Below are positions 1 to 9,928 of a stretch of 45,684 bases of DNA, piece by piece. Under the pieces are notes generated by a model. That model worked only from the letters and a program-made list of their open reading frames with translations, was not told the origin of the DNA and made no database searches. The stretch lies in assembly GCA_020438425.1 (NCBI GenBank), contig JAGQUQ010000013.1, positions 1-45,684 on the forward strand, given 5' to 3'. Position numbers and translations under genes: made by a program. The first letter of the stretch is position 1; each line of letters begins with the position of its first letter. The DNA comes from Solirubrobacterales bacterium. Its GTDB lineage: Bacteria; Actinomycetota; Thermoleophilia; Solirubrobacterales; 70-9.

Positions 1-2
1 CC

Positions 3-1307
<1,305 letters not shown>

Positions 1308-1361
1308 CCCCCTTTAGGAAATCTTTTTTCGGCGGTTCGCCATAAACGCGTGTGTTTGGTG

Positions 1362-1367
1362 TACTAT
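1362..1367 (+). promoter_or_regulatory. Candidate -10 hexamer (TACTAT) for the small RNA
   Basis: TACTAT stands in a locally AT-rich island 55 bases after purA and about 7-10 bases before the first hairpin of the structured region. No good -35 box lies 16-18 bases upstream (the candidates there read GCCATA or CCATAA). If this is a promoter, it either needs an activator or uses an atypical -35. The CATAAACG element at 1341-1348 lies at the place an activator might occupy. Confidence 0.35.
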
Positions 1368-1373
1368 GTCGTA

Positions 1374-1509
1374 TCAGCAGTTAGATCACTGGACGTGATA
1401 GCTGCAAAACATCGTTGACTGGGGTCCCTCCCTACCCTCAGCAGCGCTTAGTCGGTGAAGTCGGGTTGGCCCACTCTCCCTTGGGTCAGCCCGACCACCG
1501 ACATTTTTT
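1374..1509 (+). ncRNA. Putative small structured RNA with C-rich loops
   Basis: This gap between purA and the convergent membrane-protein gene holds three hairpins in a row. Hairpin 1 (1377-1405) pairs GCAG with CTGC and ATCAC with GTGAT around an internal loop. Hairpin 2 (1419-1441) pairs CTG+GGGT with ACCC+CAG, with one bulged T, and displays an eight-base CCCTCCCT loop. Hairpin 3 (1451-1502) is a long stem with a C-rich loop, followed by T6. C-rich loops over a terminator are the hallmark of the actinobacterial 6C RNA family, although neither loop here has six uninterrupted C residues, so membership is not claimed. Alternatively it is simply a structured purA 3' UTR. No convincing ORF was found here. 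Confidence 0.5.
1451..1509 (+). terminator. Intrinsic terminator with long stem and T6 tract
   Basis: GTCGGTG and GTCGGGTTGGCCC pair with GGGTCAGCCCGAC and CACCGAC, giving about 20 base pairs with two G-U pairs and a two-base AA bulge. The loop is ACTCTCCCTT. The stem ends at 1502 and T6 follows at 1504-1509. The T tract is present only in the plus direction, so it ends transcription arriving from purA or from the putative RNA promoter at 1362. Confidence 0.75.
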
Positions 1510-1603
1510 ATGCCTGTTTGCCGCATGGGAAAGGGGGTTTTGGCTCCAGGGCTCCCGGAGTGCGAACAAATTCCGTAAACGTTGCGTCTTGGTACAGGGA
1601 TGT

Positions 1604-2347
1604 CTACGTAACCGGATGAGGCCACGGTACGACCGCGTTCACCGGACCTTCTTCGGCCGGGATCTCTCCCGCCTCCTCCTGCCTCGCTTCGCCCCGGCCG
1701 AGGATTCGCATGGTCAGCACGGCTGCACCGAGTGTTGCGCCGGTCGCCAGGGTGATCTGAACCGAGAGCAACCCCTGCCTCGTCCAGTAGACGTCCTGGA
1801 GATCGAGCAGCAGCGCCGCCTCGTCGAAGGTGAGTCCCATCCCGACCCCGAGAGTCCGGGCAAGCCGCCGGTCGGCATTCTCGCCGTTCACCAGCAGGGC
1901 GCTCACCCCCGAGCCAAAACCGATCAGGATCCCCGGAACGAAGTGGTGGATGTGCCGGCCCCCGACCCTGACGTTGCGAAACGGACCCCAGTCCTCCCGG
2001 ATCGCCCAGGTAGTCAGGCGGACCAGCGCGAAGCTGCCGAGGAATCCGGAAAGCAGGTTGAAGAGCACCAGCTCCCGGTTCGGGGTTGCCGAGTAGCCCT
2101 CGACCGCGACCCCGACCGTGTCCACGGCCGCCGCCGGGGCGGAGTCGATCAGCCCCTCCGTCTCGGTCGAGTGGGTTCGCCTGCTCAGCAGGCGGCTGTA
2201 CTGCGCGGCGACCACGAGGCCGGCGATCGCGATCGTGCCGACTGCCAGGGCTGCCGTCGCCCGGTCGCTGCGGATCGCTCGCCAGTGGGAATGGGCTTCC
2301 CGGCGGGGTCTGAGCCTTGAAGCTGCTTCTGCCAGTTCCCTGATCAC
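1604..2347 (-). CDS. Conserved actinobacterial integral membrane protein
   Basis: A 247 aa protein with about five hydrophobic segments: ALAVGTIAIAGLVVAA near residue 35, LFNLLSGFLGSFALVRL near 98, HHFVPGILIGFGSGVSALL near 133, a region around LTFDEAALLLDL near 175, and a last segment near 205. The motifs GGRHIHHFVPGI and FDEAALLLDLQDVYW resemble a family of uncharacterised actinobacterial membrane proteins with an HIHH signature and a DE...DVYW signature. No enzymatic function can be assigned. The start is GTG at 2347, without a clear Shine-Dalgarno sequence, only 7 bases after the stop of the upstream UDP-sugar dehydrogenase, so the two are probably cotranscribed. A role in the envelope is inferred only from this position. 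Confidence 0.7.
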   Translation of the reverse strand: MIRELAEAASRLRPRREAHSHWRAIRSDRATAALAVGTIAIAGLVVAAQYSRLLSRRTHSTETEGLIDSAPAAAVDTVGVAVEGYSATPNRELVLFNLLSGFLGSFALVRLTTWAIREDWGPFRNVRVGGRHIHHFVPGILIGFGSGVSALLVNGENADRRLARTLGVGMGLTFDEAALLLDLQDVYWTRQGLLSVQITLATGATLGAAVLTMRILGRGEARQEEAGEIPAEEGPVNAVVPWPHPVT

Positions 2348-2354
2348 GAAAGGC

Positions 2355-3656
2355 TCAGAGCCGCGTGACGTTCCCGGAATCTTCGAAGCCCCTCGTGACC
2401 CCGCGCAGGTCGAAGACCAACGGGCTGCGGGCGATGATCTCTTCCCAGTCGAACTCGGGGTGGGCGGTGACGATCACGCTCAGTTCCGCCTCGTCCAGGG
2501 CACTGCCAATGTCGGGCGAGTTGCTCAGACCGGCTTCTTTCAGTTCCGGCACGTGAGGGTCGTGGTAGCTGACCTCGGCCCCCAGCTCCCGGAGCAGCCG
2601 AATGATCTTGATCGCCGGGGACTCCCTCGTGTCACCCACGCCGCCCTTGTAGCTGACCCCGAGGATCAGGATCTTCGTCCCGTTGACCGGCTTCGCGTTG
2701 TCGTTCAGGACCCGCTCGATCCGGTTGACGCAGAAGAGCGGCTGGGACTGGTTGACCTTGCCCGCCAGCTCGATGAACTCCGGGTAGAAGTCATGCTCGC
2801 GGGCCTTGAAGGCCAGGTAGAACGGATCCACCGGCAGGCAGTGTCCGCCCATGCCCGGACCGGGCTCGAAGCGCATGAAACCGAACGGCTTTGTCGCCGC
2901 GGCGTCGATCACTTCCCACACATCTACGCCGAGCCGGTCGCAGAGCTGGGCGAGTTCGTTGACCAGGGCGATGTTGACCGAACGGAAGATGTTCTCGAGC
3001 AGCTTGGAGAGCTCGGCCGCTTCCGGACCCGAAAGCGGGACCACCCGGTCGCAGATCGCTTCGTAGAGCGCCACGGCCTTCTCCGTGCAGGCCGGAGTCA
3101 TGCCCCCGACCAGCTTGGGGGTGGTCCGGACCGTGAAGTCGGTGCGGCCGGGGTCGATCCGCTCCGGCGAGAATGCCAGGTGAAAGTCGATGCCGGTCTC
3201 CCGTCCTCCCGCTTCCAGCTTGGCCGCCAGAAGGTCGCGGGTGGTTCCCGGGTAGGTGGTCGACTCGAGCACGACCGTCTGGCCCGGGTTCATCACTTCC
3301 GCCAGGTTGTCAGCAGCCGACTCAAGGTAGCTCAGGTCTGGTTCCCTCGATCCGGTCAGCGGCGTGGGAACGCAGATGATCACCGCCTCGCAATCAGCGA
3401 GCTCGGCGTAATCGCCGGTGGCCTTCATCCGATCATTGAGCCCGGCAAGAGTCTCCGAAGGGATGTCCTCGATGTAGCTCTCCGAACGGTTGATCGATTC
3501 AACCCTGGAGGGGTTTGCCTCGAGACCGATCACATCCCGACCAGATTCGGCAAACGCAACGGCCAGTGGCAGACCCACATAGCCCATGCCGACGATCCCG
3601 ATTTTCCGGAAGTCCTTATCCGGAGATGAAGCATTCAAGGCGCTATTCCCTTTCAT
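2355..3656 (-). CDS. UDP-sugar 6-dehydrogenase, WecC/WbpA type
   Basis: A 433 aa nucleotide-sugar dehydrogenase that oxidises C6 of a UDP-hexose or UDP-N-acetylhexosamine to a uronic acid in two NAD+-dependent steps. Visible signatures are the Rossmann motif GIVGMGYVGLPLA (residues 18-30), ESTTYPGTT, FSPERIDPG, the catalytic-cysteine segment GPGMGGHCLPVDPFYL, and the late GVSYKGGVGDTRESPA. FSPERIDPG and the short LPVDPFYL after the cysteine are typical of UDP-HexNAc 6-dehydrogenases (WbpA, WecC, TviB) rather than Ugd. The annotated start is ATG 3656. A TTG at 3638 has a better-placed AAGGGA and may be the true start. Together with the WbpP-like epimerase (17977) and the AsnB-like protein (16049) it could make an amidated uronic acid. 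Confidence 0.9.
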   Translation of the reverse strand: MKGNSALNASSPDKDFRKIGIVGMGYVGLPLAVAFAESGRDVIGLEANPSRVESINRSESYIEDIPSETLAGLNDRMKATGDYAELADCEAVIICVPTPLTGSREPDLSYLESAADNLAEVMNPGQTVVLESTTYPGTTRDLLAAKLEAGGRETGIDFHLAFSPERIDPGRTDFTVRTTPKLVGGMTPACTEKAVALYEAICDRVVPLSGPEAAELSKLLENIFRSVNIALVNELAQLCDRLGVDVWEVIDAAATKPFGFMRFEPGPGMGGHCLPVDPFYLAFKAREHDFYPEFIELAGKVNQSQPLFCVNRIERVLNDNAKPVNGTKILILGVSYKGGVGDTRESPAIKIIRLLRELGAEVSYHDPHVPELKEAGLSNSPDIGSALDEAELSVIVTAHPEFDWEEIIARSPLVFDLRGVTRGFEDSGNVTRL

Positions 3657-3936
3657 TCGGCGTGAAGTTCATTGTCCCGATGCGCGACAGCCGCCGCTGT
3701 TTCGACGTCACATCGTGGAATCACTTGTTCACTTCCCTGCCTGTGCGTCAAATCCAGAGCCAGACGGCGCACAGAACGGAACAGACTATATGGACAACAA
3801 GTCCAGTCGACGCGGTCCCGGCCGGGATGTCACCTTGCTAGCCTGCCGTGGTCATGCTCCCGAACGATTCCACGGGATTCTTTCCCGGTCGGGGCCGACA
3901 GTTCCTGATCCCGGCTAATCGCTGTTCCCACGCGCA

Positions 3937-6153
3937 ATGAACCTTGAGCAGTGGGTCGCGCTCGCGGCGGGCTGTCTCCTCCTCGCCCTCACCGTGCTTG
4001 TAGCCAGGCGGTCCCAGGCCCGCGGAGACGGCGTCCTGACCGCTTTGAGTCTCTTCGGACTTGTCTGGGGACTTGCCCTGGTGCTCTTTGCGGTGCCGCT
4101 GGTCGAGTACACGACCACCCCGGCCAAGGTCTGGCTCATGGTCTATGGGTCGATAGCGACGTTCGTTGGCGGTGCGCTGCTGGCTGAACGCCGGTACCGC
4201 AATCTTCCCCATGCCGATCAGAGCGAAAGACAGCGCCCGGACGCGCGGCGGCTCCGTATCGCCTGGATCCTCTTCGCGATCCTGGGTCTGATCGGTTTCG
4301 CCGCGTATGTCAATGCGGTGGACGTGACGATCGGGTGGCAGGCGATCTTCAACGACCCGCAGGAAGCTCGAATCATCCAGACGACCAGTCCCCTCTTCCA
4401 GGACACCTATGGGCCCTGGAAGCTGCTCACCTACTGCAACCAGATCGCATTCATCCTCTGGACCCTGGGATTGCGCGAGAAGGCCTTCTCCGGACGCTGG
4501 CGCCCGGTCATTTTCCTGGGCATCCTCTCCCTCGCACCGTTCATCTTCACGGGCGATCGCACTCTCATGATCGCTGCCCTGATCTGGGCTGGCGCATTCC
4601 AGCTGCTGTATCTGCCGCCCCTCAAGCCGGCCAGGCTGCTTGGCGGTTTCGCCGTCGCCGCAGTCCTGCTCACAGTTCTCTTCAGCGTCCTTGGCGAACG
4701 AGTGGGAAAGACGGTAGACGGCCAACCGCAAATCGTTGAGACGCTCACCACAAGGTCATTCGACCCCCTGGTCCTGCCTTTCGTGTACGCGACGGGCAAC
4801 ATTCCGGCGTTCGGCGGACTGGTCGATGATCCGATTCGTCCGGACACCTACGGGCAGCTGGCCTTCAGCTCGGCGACCAAGCTGCTTCACGGATTCGGAC
4901 TTTGGGGGCAACCGGCCGAAATGGTCGGAGCCTTTTACGCAATTCCGTTCCAGACCTTCAACAACTACTCGTGGTTGGGGATCTTCTATTCCGACTTCGG
5001 AGTAGTGGGCGTGCTGCTCCTTCCGTTCATTTTCGCCTTCCTCACAACGGCCGTCGTGCTCAGGGCGATTCGACGTCGGACCCTCCTCAGCGTCTGGGTG
5101 GCTTCTCTCCTCTTGTACTGCGTCTCCTTCACCTTTGACGGATACAAGTTCTTCGACACGCTCGTTTCCGAGTACCTCCTGGCCGGCCTGGTGATAGTGC
5201 CTCTGATCAGGGCCGACTTGGGGCCGGCCCTGATCATCGAACGAGTCAGGAACTGGGCAGCCGAGAAACCCAGGGCCGCCATTGCGAGCTCGATTGCCCT
5301 GGCGGTTCTGGCTTGCGTGGCACTGGTCGGATTCATGACCAGGTCCTCCGAGGGATTACCAACCGACAGCCAGGCGCTGGTTCAGAAACTGAACGGAGCG
5401 GCAGACCTGTCCCGATTCACACTCGAGGACGACGAGTATCCGACCTCCGAGGCGCTCGCTTCCCGACTTCACGTCAATGATCCGGCGATCTCATTCGTTG
5501 GATTGCCTGCTGCATCGGTGATTCCGGGCCCCGGCACCATCGGGGTCTACACGACCGGCGACACCCTTTTCCTGAAGGTCGTCTCGGAAGAAGAAGGAAT
5601 GGTCACGCTGCGAGACGAGAACGGTCAGCGGAATATCTCGGTGGCACCCGGCGGGGTTGCTCCGATCGGGCTCGACCTGGTCACCAATGGTGGTTTCAAC
5701 CGTGGACTCAAGGCGTGGAGTCTGTTCCGCGGGGAAGTCGGAAGGGGGTCCGTGTCCAGGGCCGCCAATGAGCAGGGTGCTTTCTTCCGGTTCACCGGGT
5801 CGGGGCAAGGCGGCAGCGGACTTGTCCTGGTGCAGGACATCCCGGTTCAGGCACCGGCGGATTCCTGCTTCGCCTTTTCGGCATCCGTCAGGTCGGCTGA
5901 CCTGAGCCGGTCCGTACTGGTCTGGGCCGGACTTCAGGTGGAGGACGGATCCTCTCCGACCCAACTGGTTCTGGGTGGAGGTGAAGGCATAGCTCCCGGG
6001 ACCGGGAACGGCCAGTGGAAGAGGCTGAGTGCGACGGGAGTCAATGAAGAAGAGGTAGCCTCGATTCGGGTTTTCGCCGTGGATACTGGCGAGGAACCGA
6101 TTTCCGGTCGTTTCGAAGTCGACGACCTGTCGCTGGAGCGGCAGGAGTGCTGA
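3937..6153 (+). CDS. Wzy-like oligosaccharide repeat-unit polymerase with C-terminal extracytoplasmic module
   Basis: 738 aa. Residues 1-467 are a polytopic membrane region of about 12 hydrophobic segments, with a PETYG-like loop element (DDPIRPDTYGQLAF, near 300) and an NNYSWLG...YSDFG segment of the kind seen in O-antigen/EPS polymerases of the OAPol type. After the last membrane segment (about 448-467) come some 270 residues predicted to lie outside the cell. They are an uncharacterised linker, then from about residue 578 a beta-sandwich-like domain starting LVTNGGFNRGLKAW and ending SGRFEVDDLSLE, a pattern typical of CBM4/9-like carbohydrate-binding modules. Polymerases of this class usually lack such a tail. 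The gene is followed 16 bases later by the flippase gene. Polymerase is the best call and WaaL-like transferase the alternative. Confidence 0.75.
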   Translation: MNLEQWVALAAGCLLLALTVLVARRSQARGDGVLTALSLFGLVWGLALVLFAVPLVEYTTTPAKVWLMVYGSIATFVGGALLAERRYRNLPHADQSERQRPDARRLRIAWILFAILGLIGFAAYVNAVDVTIGWQAIFNDPQEARIIQTTSPLFQDTYGPWKLLTYCNQIAFILWTLGLREKAFSGRWRPVIFLGILSLAPFIFTGDRTLMIAALIWAGAFQLLYLPPLKPARLLGGFAVAAVLLTVLFSVLGERVGKTVDGQPQIVETLTTRSFDPLVLPFVYATGNIPAFGGLVDDPIRPDTYGQLAFSSATKLLHGFGLWGQPAEMVGAFYAIPFQTFNNYSWLGIFYSDFGVVGVLLLPFIFAFLTTAVVLRAIRRRTLLSVWVASLLLYCVSFTFDGYKFFDTLVSEYLLAGLVIVPLIRADLGPALIIERVRNWAAEKPRAAIASSIALAVLACVALVGFMTRSSEGLPTDSQALVQKLNGAADLSRFTLEDDEYPTSEALASRLHVNDPAISFVGLPAASVIPGPGTIGVYTTGDTLFLKVVSEEEGMVTLRDENGQRNISVAPGGVAPIGLDLVTNGGFNRGLKAWSLFRGEVGRGSVSRAANEQGAFFRFTGSGQGGSGLVLVQDIPVQAPADSCFAFSASVRSADLSRSVLVWAGLQVEDGSSPTQLVLGGGEGIAPGTGNGQWKRLSATGVNEEEVASIRVFAVDTGEEPISGRFEVDDLSLERQEC

Positions 6154-6169
6154 ACAGGGAGATTTTCGG

Positions 6170-7558
6170 TTGAGCGCAGGAGGGAGCTTGCGACAGATCG
6201 GGCGATCGATATCCAGGCTCGCGGCCGGGGAGGCTGTGAACAAGCTGGCCCGCTTCGCCGCCGCGGTGATCCTCGCCCGGACGCTTAGCCTCAGTGATTT
6301 CGGAATCGTCAACGTCGGCATCGCAATTGCCGGAATACTGCTCACCCTGACTGCGCTGGGAATGCCCGAGTACGGTGCTCGTCAGGTTGCCGTGCAGCCG
6401 CGCGAAGCAGAGCGCATTGCCGGCACGGTGCTTTCGGTCCGGGTGGGAGCGCTTTCGGTGATCGCAGTCCTGATGGTTGGAGGGGCAGCGATCCTCTTGC
6501 CGGAACAGTTGCTGCTCATCAGTCTGAGCGTGGCAATGGCTCTGGGATTGTCAACATCTGCCGATTGGCTGCTGCGGGGGAGGGAACAGATGGCTGACGC
6601 GGCCGGTGCCACAGCTCTCGGTGGCATCGCTGTTCTGGCGGGTTGCTGTTCCCTGGTACTGCTCTTGCCGACGGCGACCGCCGCCTTGGTCGTTTTCGTG
6701 CTCGGCGAAGCCTCCGCTGCGGCGGCAACCTGGTGGCGAGCCAAACCGGGAAGAATCGAGCTTCCTTCACGGGAGACCATCAAGCGGGTGGTTAGGGCGA
6801 GCTGGCCGCTCGGCGCCTCGGGAGTCATCATCTATGCGTCGTACGCCAATCTGGATTCGATTCTGCTGGCGATTGTGCGCTCAGACGCCGATGCTGGCCT
6901 ATACAGCGCTCCCTACCGACTCTTCCTGGCGGCAAATGCAGTCACAATCTTCGCTGCCTACTCCTTGTTGCCGATGCTTTCGCGGAGCTACCACGAAGGC
7001 CGTCTATCCGAGAAGCGGAACCTGTTGCTTCGCGTATTCACGCCGCTTGCCGGATACGGGCTCGTTGTCTTGGGCGCCACCGAGATCTTGGGCGAAACCG
7101 TGCTCAGGGGCCTCTTCGGATCAGACTTTGCCGGCACTGGCCCGCTGCTAATCCTCCTCTGTATGTCGATGCCGTTGTACTCGATCGGTTATCCGGCCGG
7201 ATACAGCCTGATCAGCGAGCAGCGAAACATGAGGTTCTTCATCGGTGGCGCAGTGGCTGGTGGTCTGAATCTCGCGCTGATGGGGGTTCTCATCCCTCTA
7301 TACGGAACGTACGGTGCTGCCATCGCGACGACGGTCGGCCTGGTCGGGGGAGCTGTGGCCTGGCTTGCTCTCTCGGGTTCGCTTCGTGCGTCGGTTCCAT
7401 TGGTCGCTGGTATCGCACTGGCCACCCTGCTCGGAATCCCGGCAGCATCCGATAGCGGGTTGGCAATTCCGATCGGTGCGGTAACGCTGCTTTGCGGCGC
7501 GGTCATGTTTCTGACGCCGGCCGTCAGGGCACGCGCCAGAAGCAGAAATACCGGCTGA
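6170..7558 (+). CDS. Wzx-type flippase (MOP superfamily polysaccharide exporter)
   Basis: 462 aa with about 12-14 hydrophobic segments covering almost the whole protein. The N-terminus (KLARFAAAVILARTLSLSDFGIVNVG) is the classic opening of RfbX/Wzx-like MOP exporters, and ADWLLRGREQM plus LDSILLAIVRSDADAGLYSAPYRL match the middle repeat. It moves undecaprenyl-diphosphate-linked repeat units across the membrane. The start is TTG at 6170, supported by AGGGAG 8 bases upstream. It lies directly behind the Wzy-like polymerase, forming a classic wzy-wzx pair. It is the only flippase in the window, and it ends one base before the convergent WecA-like gene. Confidence 0.9.
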   Translation: MSAGGSLRQIGRSISRLAAGEAVNKLARFAAAVILARTLSLSDFGIVNVGIAIAGILLTLTALGMPEYGARQVAVQPREAERIAGTVLSVRVGALSVIAVLMVGGAAILLPEQLLLISLSVAMALGLSTSADWLLRGREQMADAAGATALGGIAVLAGCCSLVLLLPTATAALVVFVLGEASAAAATWWRAKPGRIELPSRETIKRVVRASWPLGASGVIIYASYANLDSILLAIVRSDADAGLYSAPYRLFLAANAVTIFAAYSLLPMLSRSYHEGRLSEKRNLLLRVFTPLAGYGLVVLGATEILGETVLRGLFGSDFAGTGPLLILLCMSMPLYSIGYPAGYSLISEQRNMRFFIGGAVAGGLNLALMGVLIPLYGTYGAAIATTVGLVGGAVAWLALSGSLRASVPLVAGIALATLLGIPAASDSGLAIPIGAVTLLCGAVMFLTPAVRARARSRNTG

Positions 7559-7559
7559 C

Positions 7560-8588
7560 TCAGGGGTCGCTTCGGCTGCTTTTCGGGAATCCGGCGACTA
7601 AAGGTTCCAGCGTCGCAAGCGCGCAGGTTGTCAGTGACAGGGCGAGGATCGAGATCGCAATCACGAGGGCAGAGCTTGCGGATTGACTGAGCGCGATGGC
7701 GAGAACGCTCAAGCTGCCCTGGCTCGCGAAGAGCACCAGCGAAACGCTTCTTTCCGAGTTCAGATGGCGGAACAGACGGTGGGTCATGTGATCCCGGCCT
7801 CCCACGAAAACACCTACTCCACGACGTCGACGGGACACGATTACCGCGCCCATGTCCAGGGCAGGCACGGCGACCAGCAGGGAACCGAGCAGGAACGGGA
7901 CCACTCCGCTCGAGTCATAGTCAACAGCCATGGTCACGGCTGCGATCGTGAACCCGATCGGCATGCTTCCCCCGTCACCGAGGAAGATCTTGGCCGGCCG
8001 GGCGAGGTTATGAGGCAGAAAGCCGCAGCAGGCACCAGCCATGGCGAAGCCGACAACCGCCAGCACCGAGTTGCCTTCGACCAAAGCCAGACCACCGGCA
8101 CCCAGAGCACTGGCGGCGGCAACCGTGGAGGTCGCCCCATCCAGGTTGTCCATCAGGTTGAAGGCATTGATCAGGCCAACTACCCAGGCCACAGTGAAAA
8201 GCAGGTTGAGGAATTCAAGTTCGAACAGGTTCCAACCAGTGCCGAAATGCCAGACAGCGAGTGCGACTCCGATCTCGACCACGATTCGGGGAACGATCCC
8301 GAGTCCGATCCGGTCGTCGATCGTGCCCACAACCAGCAAGACCAGCACGCAGGCCAGTATCGCGAGGATGCTCTCGTCCGCCCCGGAAAAAATGAGTGAA
8401 GCCGCCAGAAACCCGGTGATCACGGCGAGCCCCCCGAGATATGGAGTCGAACGTGAATGCTCCTTGTAGCCGCCTGGCCGATCGTAAAAGTCAGTTCGCG
8501 AGGCCAGGCGTATCGCCGATGGAACGAGTCCCCAAGCCAAGATCAGGCCAGTGGCGAAAGCGGCAGCTATTTGGAGTCCGTCAGTCAA
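7560..8588 (-). CDS. WecA/TagO-like UDP-HexNAc:undecaprenyl-phosphate sugar-1-phosphate transferase
   Basis: 342 aa polytopic enzyme of the MraY/WecA (GT4 superfamily) group that starts glycan assembly by transferring HexNAc-1-P to undecaprenyl phosphate. All family signatures are present: VGTIDDR (near residue 88), NAFNLMDNLDG (near 142, Mg and nucleotide site), KIFLGDGGS (near 203) and GGRDHMTHRL (near 265, the cytoplasmic HIH-like loop). About ten membrane segments are visible. The start is TTG 8588 with a weak upstream Shine-Dalgarno sequence. It sits between the flippase and the glycosidases and is one of two distinct initiating enzymes in the window; the other is the WbaP-type protein at 36273. 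A role in teichoic acid or arabinogalactan initiation is possible. Confidence 0.9.
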   Translation of the reverse strand: MTDGLQIAAAFATGLILAWGLVPSAIRLASRTDFYDRPGGYKEHSRSTPYLGGLAVITGFLAASLIFSGADESILAILACVLVLLVVGTIDDRIGLGIVPRIVVEIGVALAVWHFGTGWNLFELEFLNLLFTVAWVVGLINAFNLMDNLDGATSTVAAASALGAGGLALVEGNSVLAVVGFAMAGACCGFLPHNLARPAKIFLGDGGSMPIGFTIAAVTMAVDYDSSGVVPFLLGSLLVAVPALDMGAVIVSRRRRGVGVFVGGRDHMTHRLFRHLNSERSVSLVLFASQGSLSVLAIALSQSASSALVIAISILALSLTTCALATLEPLVAGFPKSSRSDP

Positions 8589-8659
8589 ACGAGTCCATTC
8601 GATTGGTTCCCACTTCGTCCTATGCCAGATTCGACGCTTGACGCAACGACATGCAGTCT

Positions 8660-8688
8660 ACGGGCCTGGCAGCCGGACCGTGGCCCGT
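8660..8688. other. Hairpin between the first glycosidase gene and wecA-like gene
   Basis: ACGGGCC (8660-8666) pairs perfectly with GGCCCGT (8682-8688) around a 15-base loop, about 55 bases beyond the minus-strand stop codon of the glycosidase. There is no T tract in either direction. It may be a U-less terminator of the glycosidase transcript or a leader structure of the wecA-like gene. The stretch 8589-8741 otherwise shows nothing recognisable. Confidence 0.3.
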
Positions 8689-8741
8689 TTGACTGCCTCT
8701 CGGAGTGAGCGTATGGACCGGAATTCACCGCGCAAGCAGAT

Positions 8742-9902
8742 CTAGCCGTTGCGGAATGAGAAGTAGCCGGGCTTCTTTCTGCCGTCGGCCTTCAGGAGTC
8801 CGGTGATGATTCCCAGCTCGGGCCGGTCGTAGGGATGGATCCAGCCGATCGTGTAGATCCGCTTGAATTTCCGGCTCAGGCGGAGCCCGGCCTTGATCCA
8901 CCTTGCCTGAGTCGCATAGTTGAGCTTGTACCCCAACTCGGCATCCTCGGTCGCGCCGGCGGGGACTCCCCACTCCGAGAGGAACAGCCGGAAACGCTTG
9001 CGCGGGTAGTAGCGATCCAGCACCTTGGTCAAGCGCTTCGAATCGGAGAAGTCAACCATGCCTCTGGGGGAAGGCTTGTTCGCCAGACTTGGGATCCGGA
9101 AGCCGAAGGGATTGTGTCCGTAGAGGTCCATCCGGGGCCTGCCGCCGTTCGGCAGGCGCATGTACCTGATCCATTGATAAGTCGAGATGCTGTCCCGGCC
9201 GGCGGCAGTGAAAGTGTTTCCTCCGATCACCAGGTCTCTTGAATCGACCTTCTTCAAGGCGACATAGGCAGCGTCAAGGATGCGGGCGTAGTTCCTTGGC
9301 GCTCGAGCTTGAGCCGCATTCAGCGGTCCGGTCCGGGAAGGTGTCAAGGGTTTGAAGTTGGGCGACCGGTTCGGCTCTCCCCAGATCATCCAGAATCGGA
9401 CCCTTGGGTACTTGCGCGACATCGCGGTCACGAAGTCCGCGTAGTCCTTCGGGTTCTTCGGCGTCCAGGCCCGATCGCTGTGGCCGCCGTTGGCCCAGGC
9501 CGGCGCCCCGATGACCATCATCGTCACCTGCATCCCGTAGCGGTTGGCTTCGAGGATCGTCTTTTCGAAATGCTCGGGCCACTGGTAGGCCGGGTCGGCC
9601 GGATCAGTAGCCGTGGCTGGCCGGGTTGCTGCGATCTGGCTCCAGTCGATCGCCATCTGGTAGATGCCGACGCCCAGGTCCTTGTAGGTGGGGAACTGGG
9701 ATACGCCATTGACTTCGGCCGGCCCCCACATCGCCTTTCCCAGACGCTGACTGGCTGAAGCCCTCGCGTCGGGAGCGGTCTTCGCCAACGCCGGCTCGGT
9801 CGAAGTTGGCGCCGGACCCTTGAGAACGAGAGCCAGGCCGGAAAAAAGGATCAGGGAACCCAGCAGGCAGGCGATCTGAATTTGCCCGCGCTTCGTCCCC
9901 AT
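8742..9902 (-). CDS. Secreted/anchored clan GH-A glycosidase (GH5/GH39-like), copy 1
   Basis: 386 aa from ATG 9902. This start has AAGGGA about 10 bases upstream and places an N-terminal hydrophobic segment (ACLLGSLILFSGLALVL) at residues 10-28, giving a signal anchor or signal peptide. The rest is a TIM-barrel glycosidase. RFWMIWGEPNRSPNF carries the probable acid/base Glu near residue 175, RLFLSEWGVP the probable nucleophile Glu near 309, and VIGAPAWANGG an earlier strand motif. It is most similar in this window to the next gene, indicating a tandem duplication. In Pseudomonas the GH39 enzyme PslG acts within exopolysaccharide assembly; a comparable trimming or editing role is inferred here. 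The substrate is unknown. Confidence 0.8.
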   Translation of the reverse strand: MGTKRGQIQIACLLGSLILFSGLALVLKGPAPTSTEPALAKTAPDARASASQRLGKAMWGPAEVNGVSQFPTYKDLGVGIYQMAIDWSQIAATRPATATDPADPAYQWPEHFEKTILEANRYGMQVTMMVIGAPAWANGGHSDRAWTPKNPKDYADFVTAMSRKYPRVRFWMIWGEPNRSPNFKPLTPSRTGPLNAAQARAPRNYARILDAAYVALKKVDSRDLVIGGNTFTAAGRDSISTYQWIRYMRLPNGGRPRMDLYGHNPFGFRIPSLANKPSPRGMVDFSDSKRLTKVLDRYYPRKRFRLFLSEWGVPAGATEDAELGYKLNYATQARWIKAGLRLSRKFKRIYTIGWIHPYDRPELGIITGLLKADGRKKPGYFSFRNG

Positions 9903-9928
9903 TTTCGTCAATTCCCTTCGTTTCACGT

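Noticed and set aside
1415..2320. A 301-codon plus-strand frame after purA
   Set aside because: It runs through the small-RNA hairpins and then antisense to the membrane-protein gene, with no start context and no recognisable protein.
2118..3629. A 503-codon plus-strand frame
   Set aside because: It is the antisense of the UDP-sugar dehydrogenase and membrane-protein genes; its composition is typical of GC-rich shadow frames and it has no motif.
3657..3936. The 280-base divergent gap searched for a small gene, RNA or promoter
   Set aside because: It contains a weak TATATG hexamer and a small hairpin (TGGAC-AACAA-GTCCA) but nothing strong enough to call; short frames here lack protein character.
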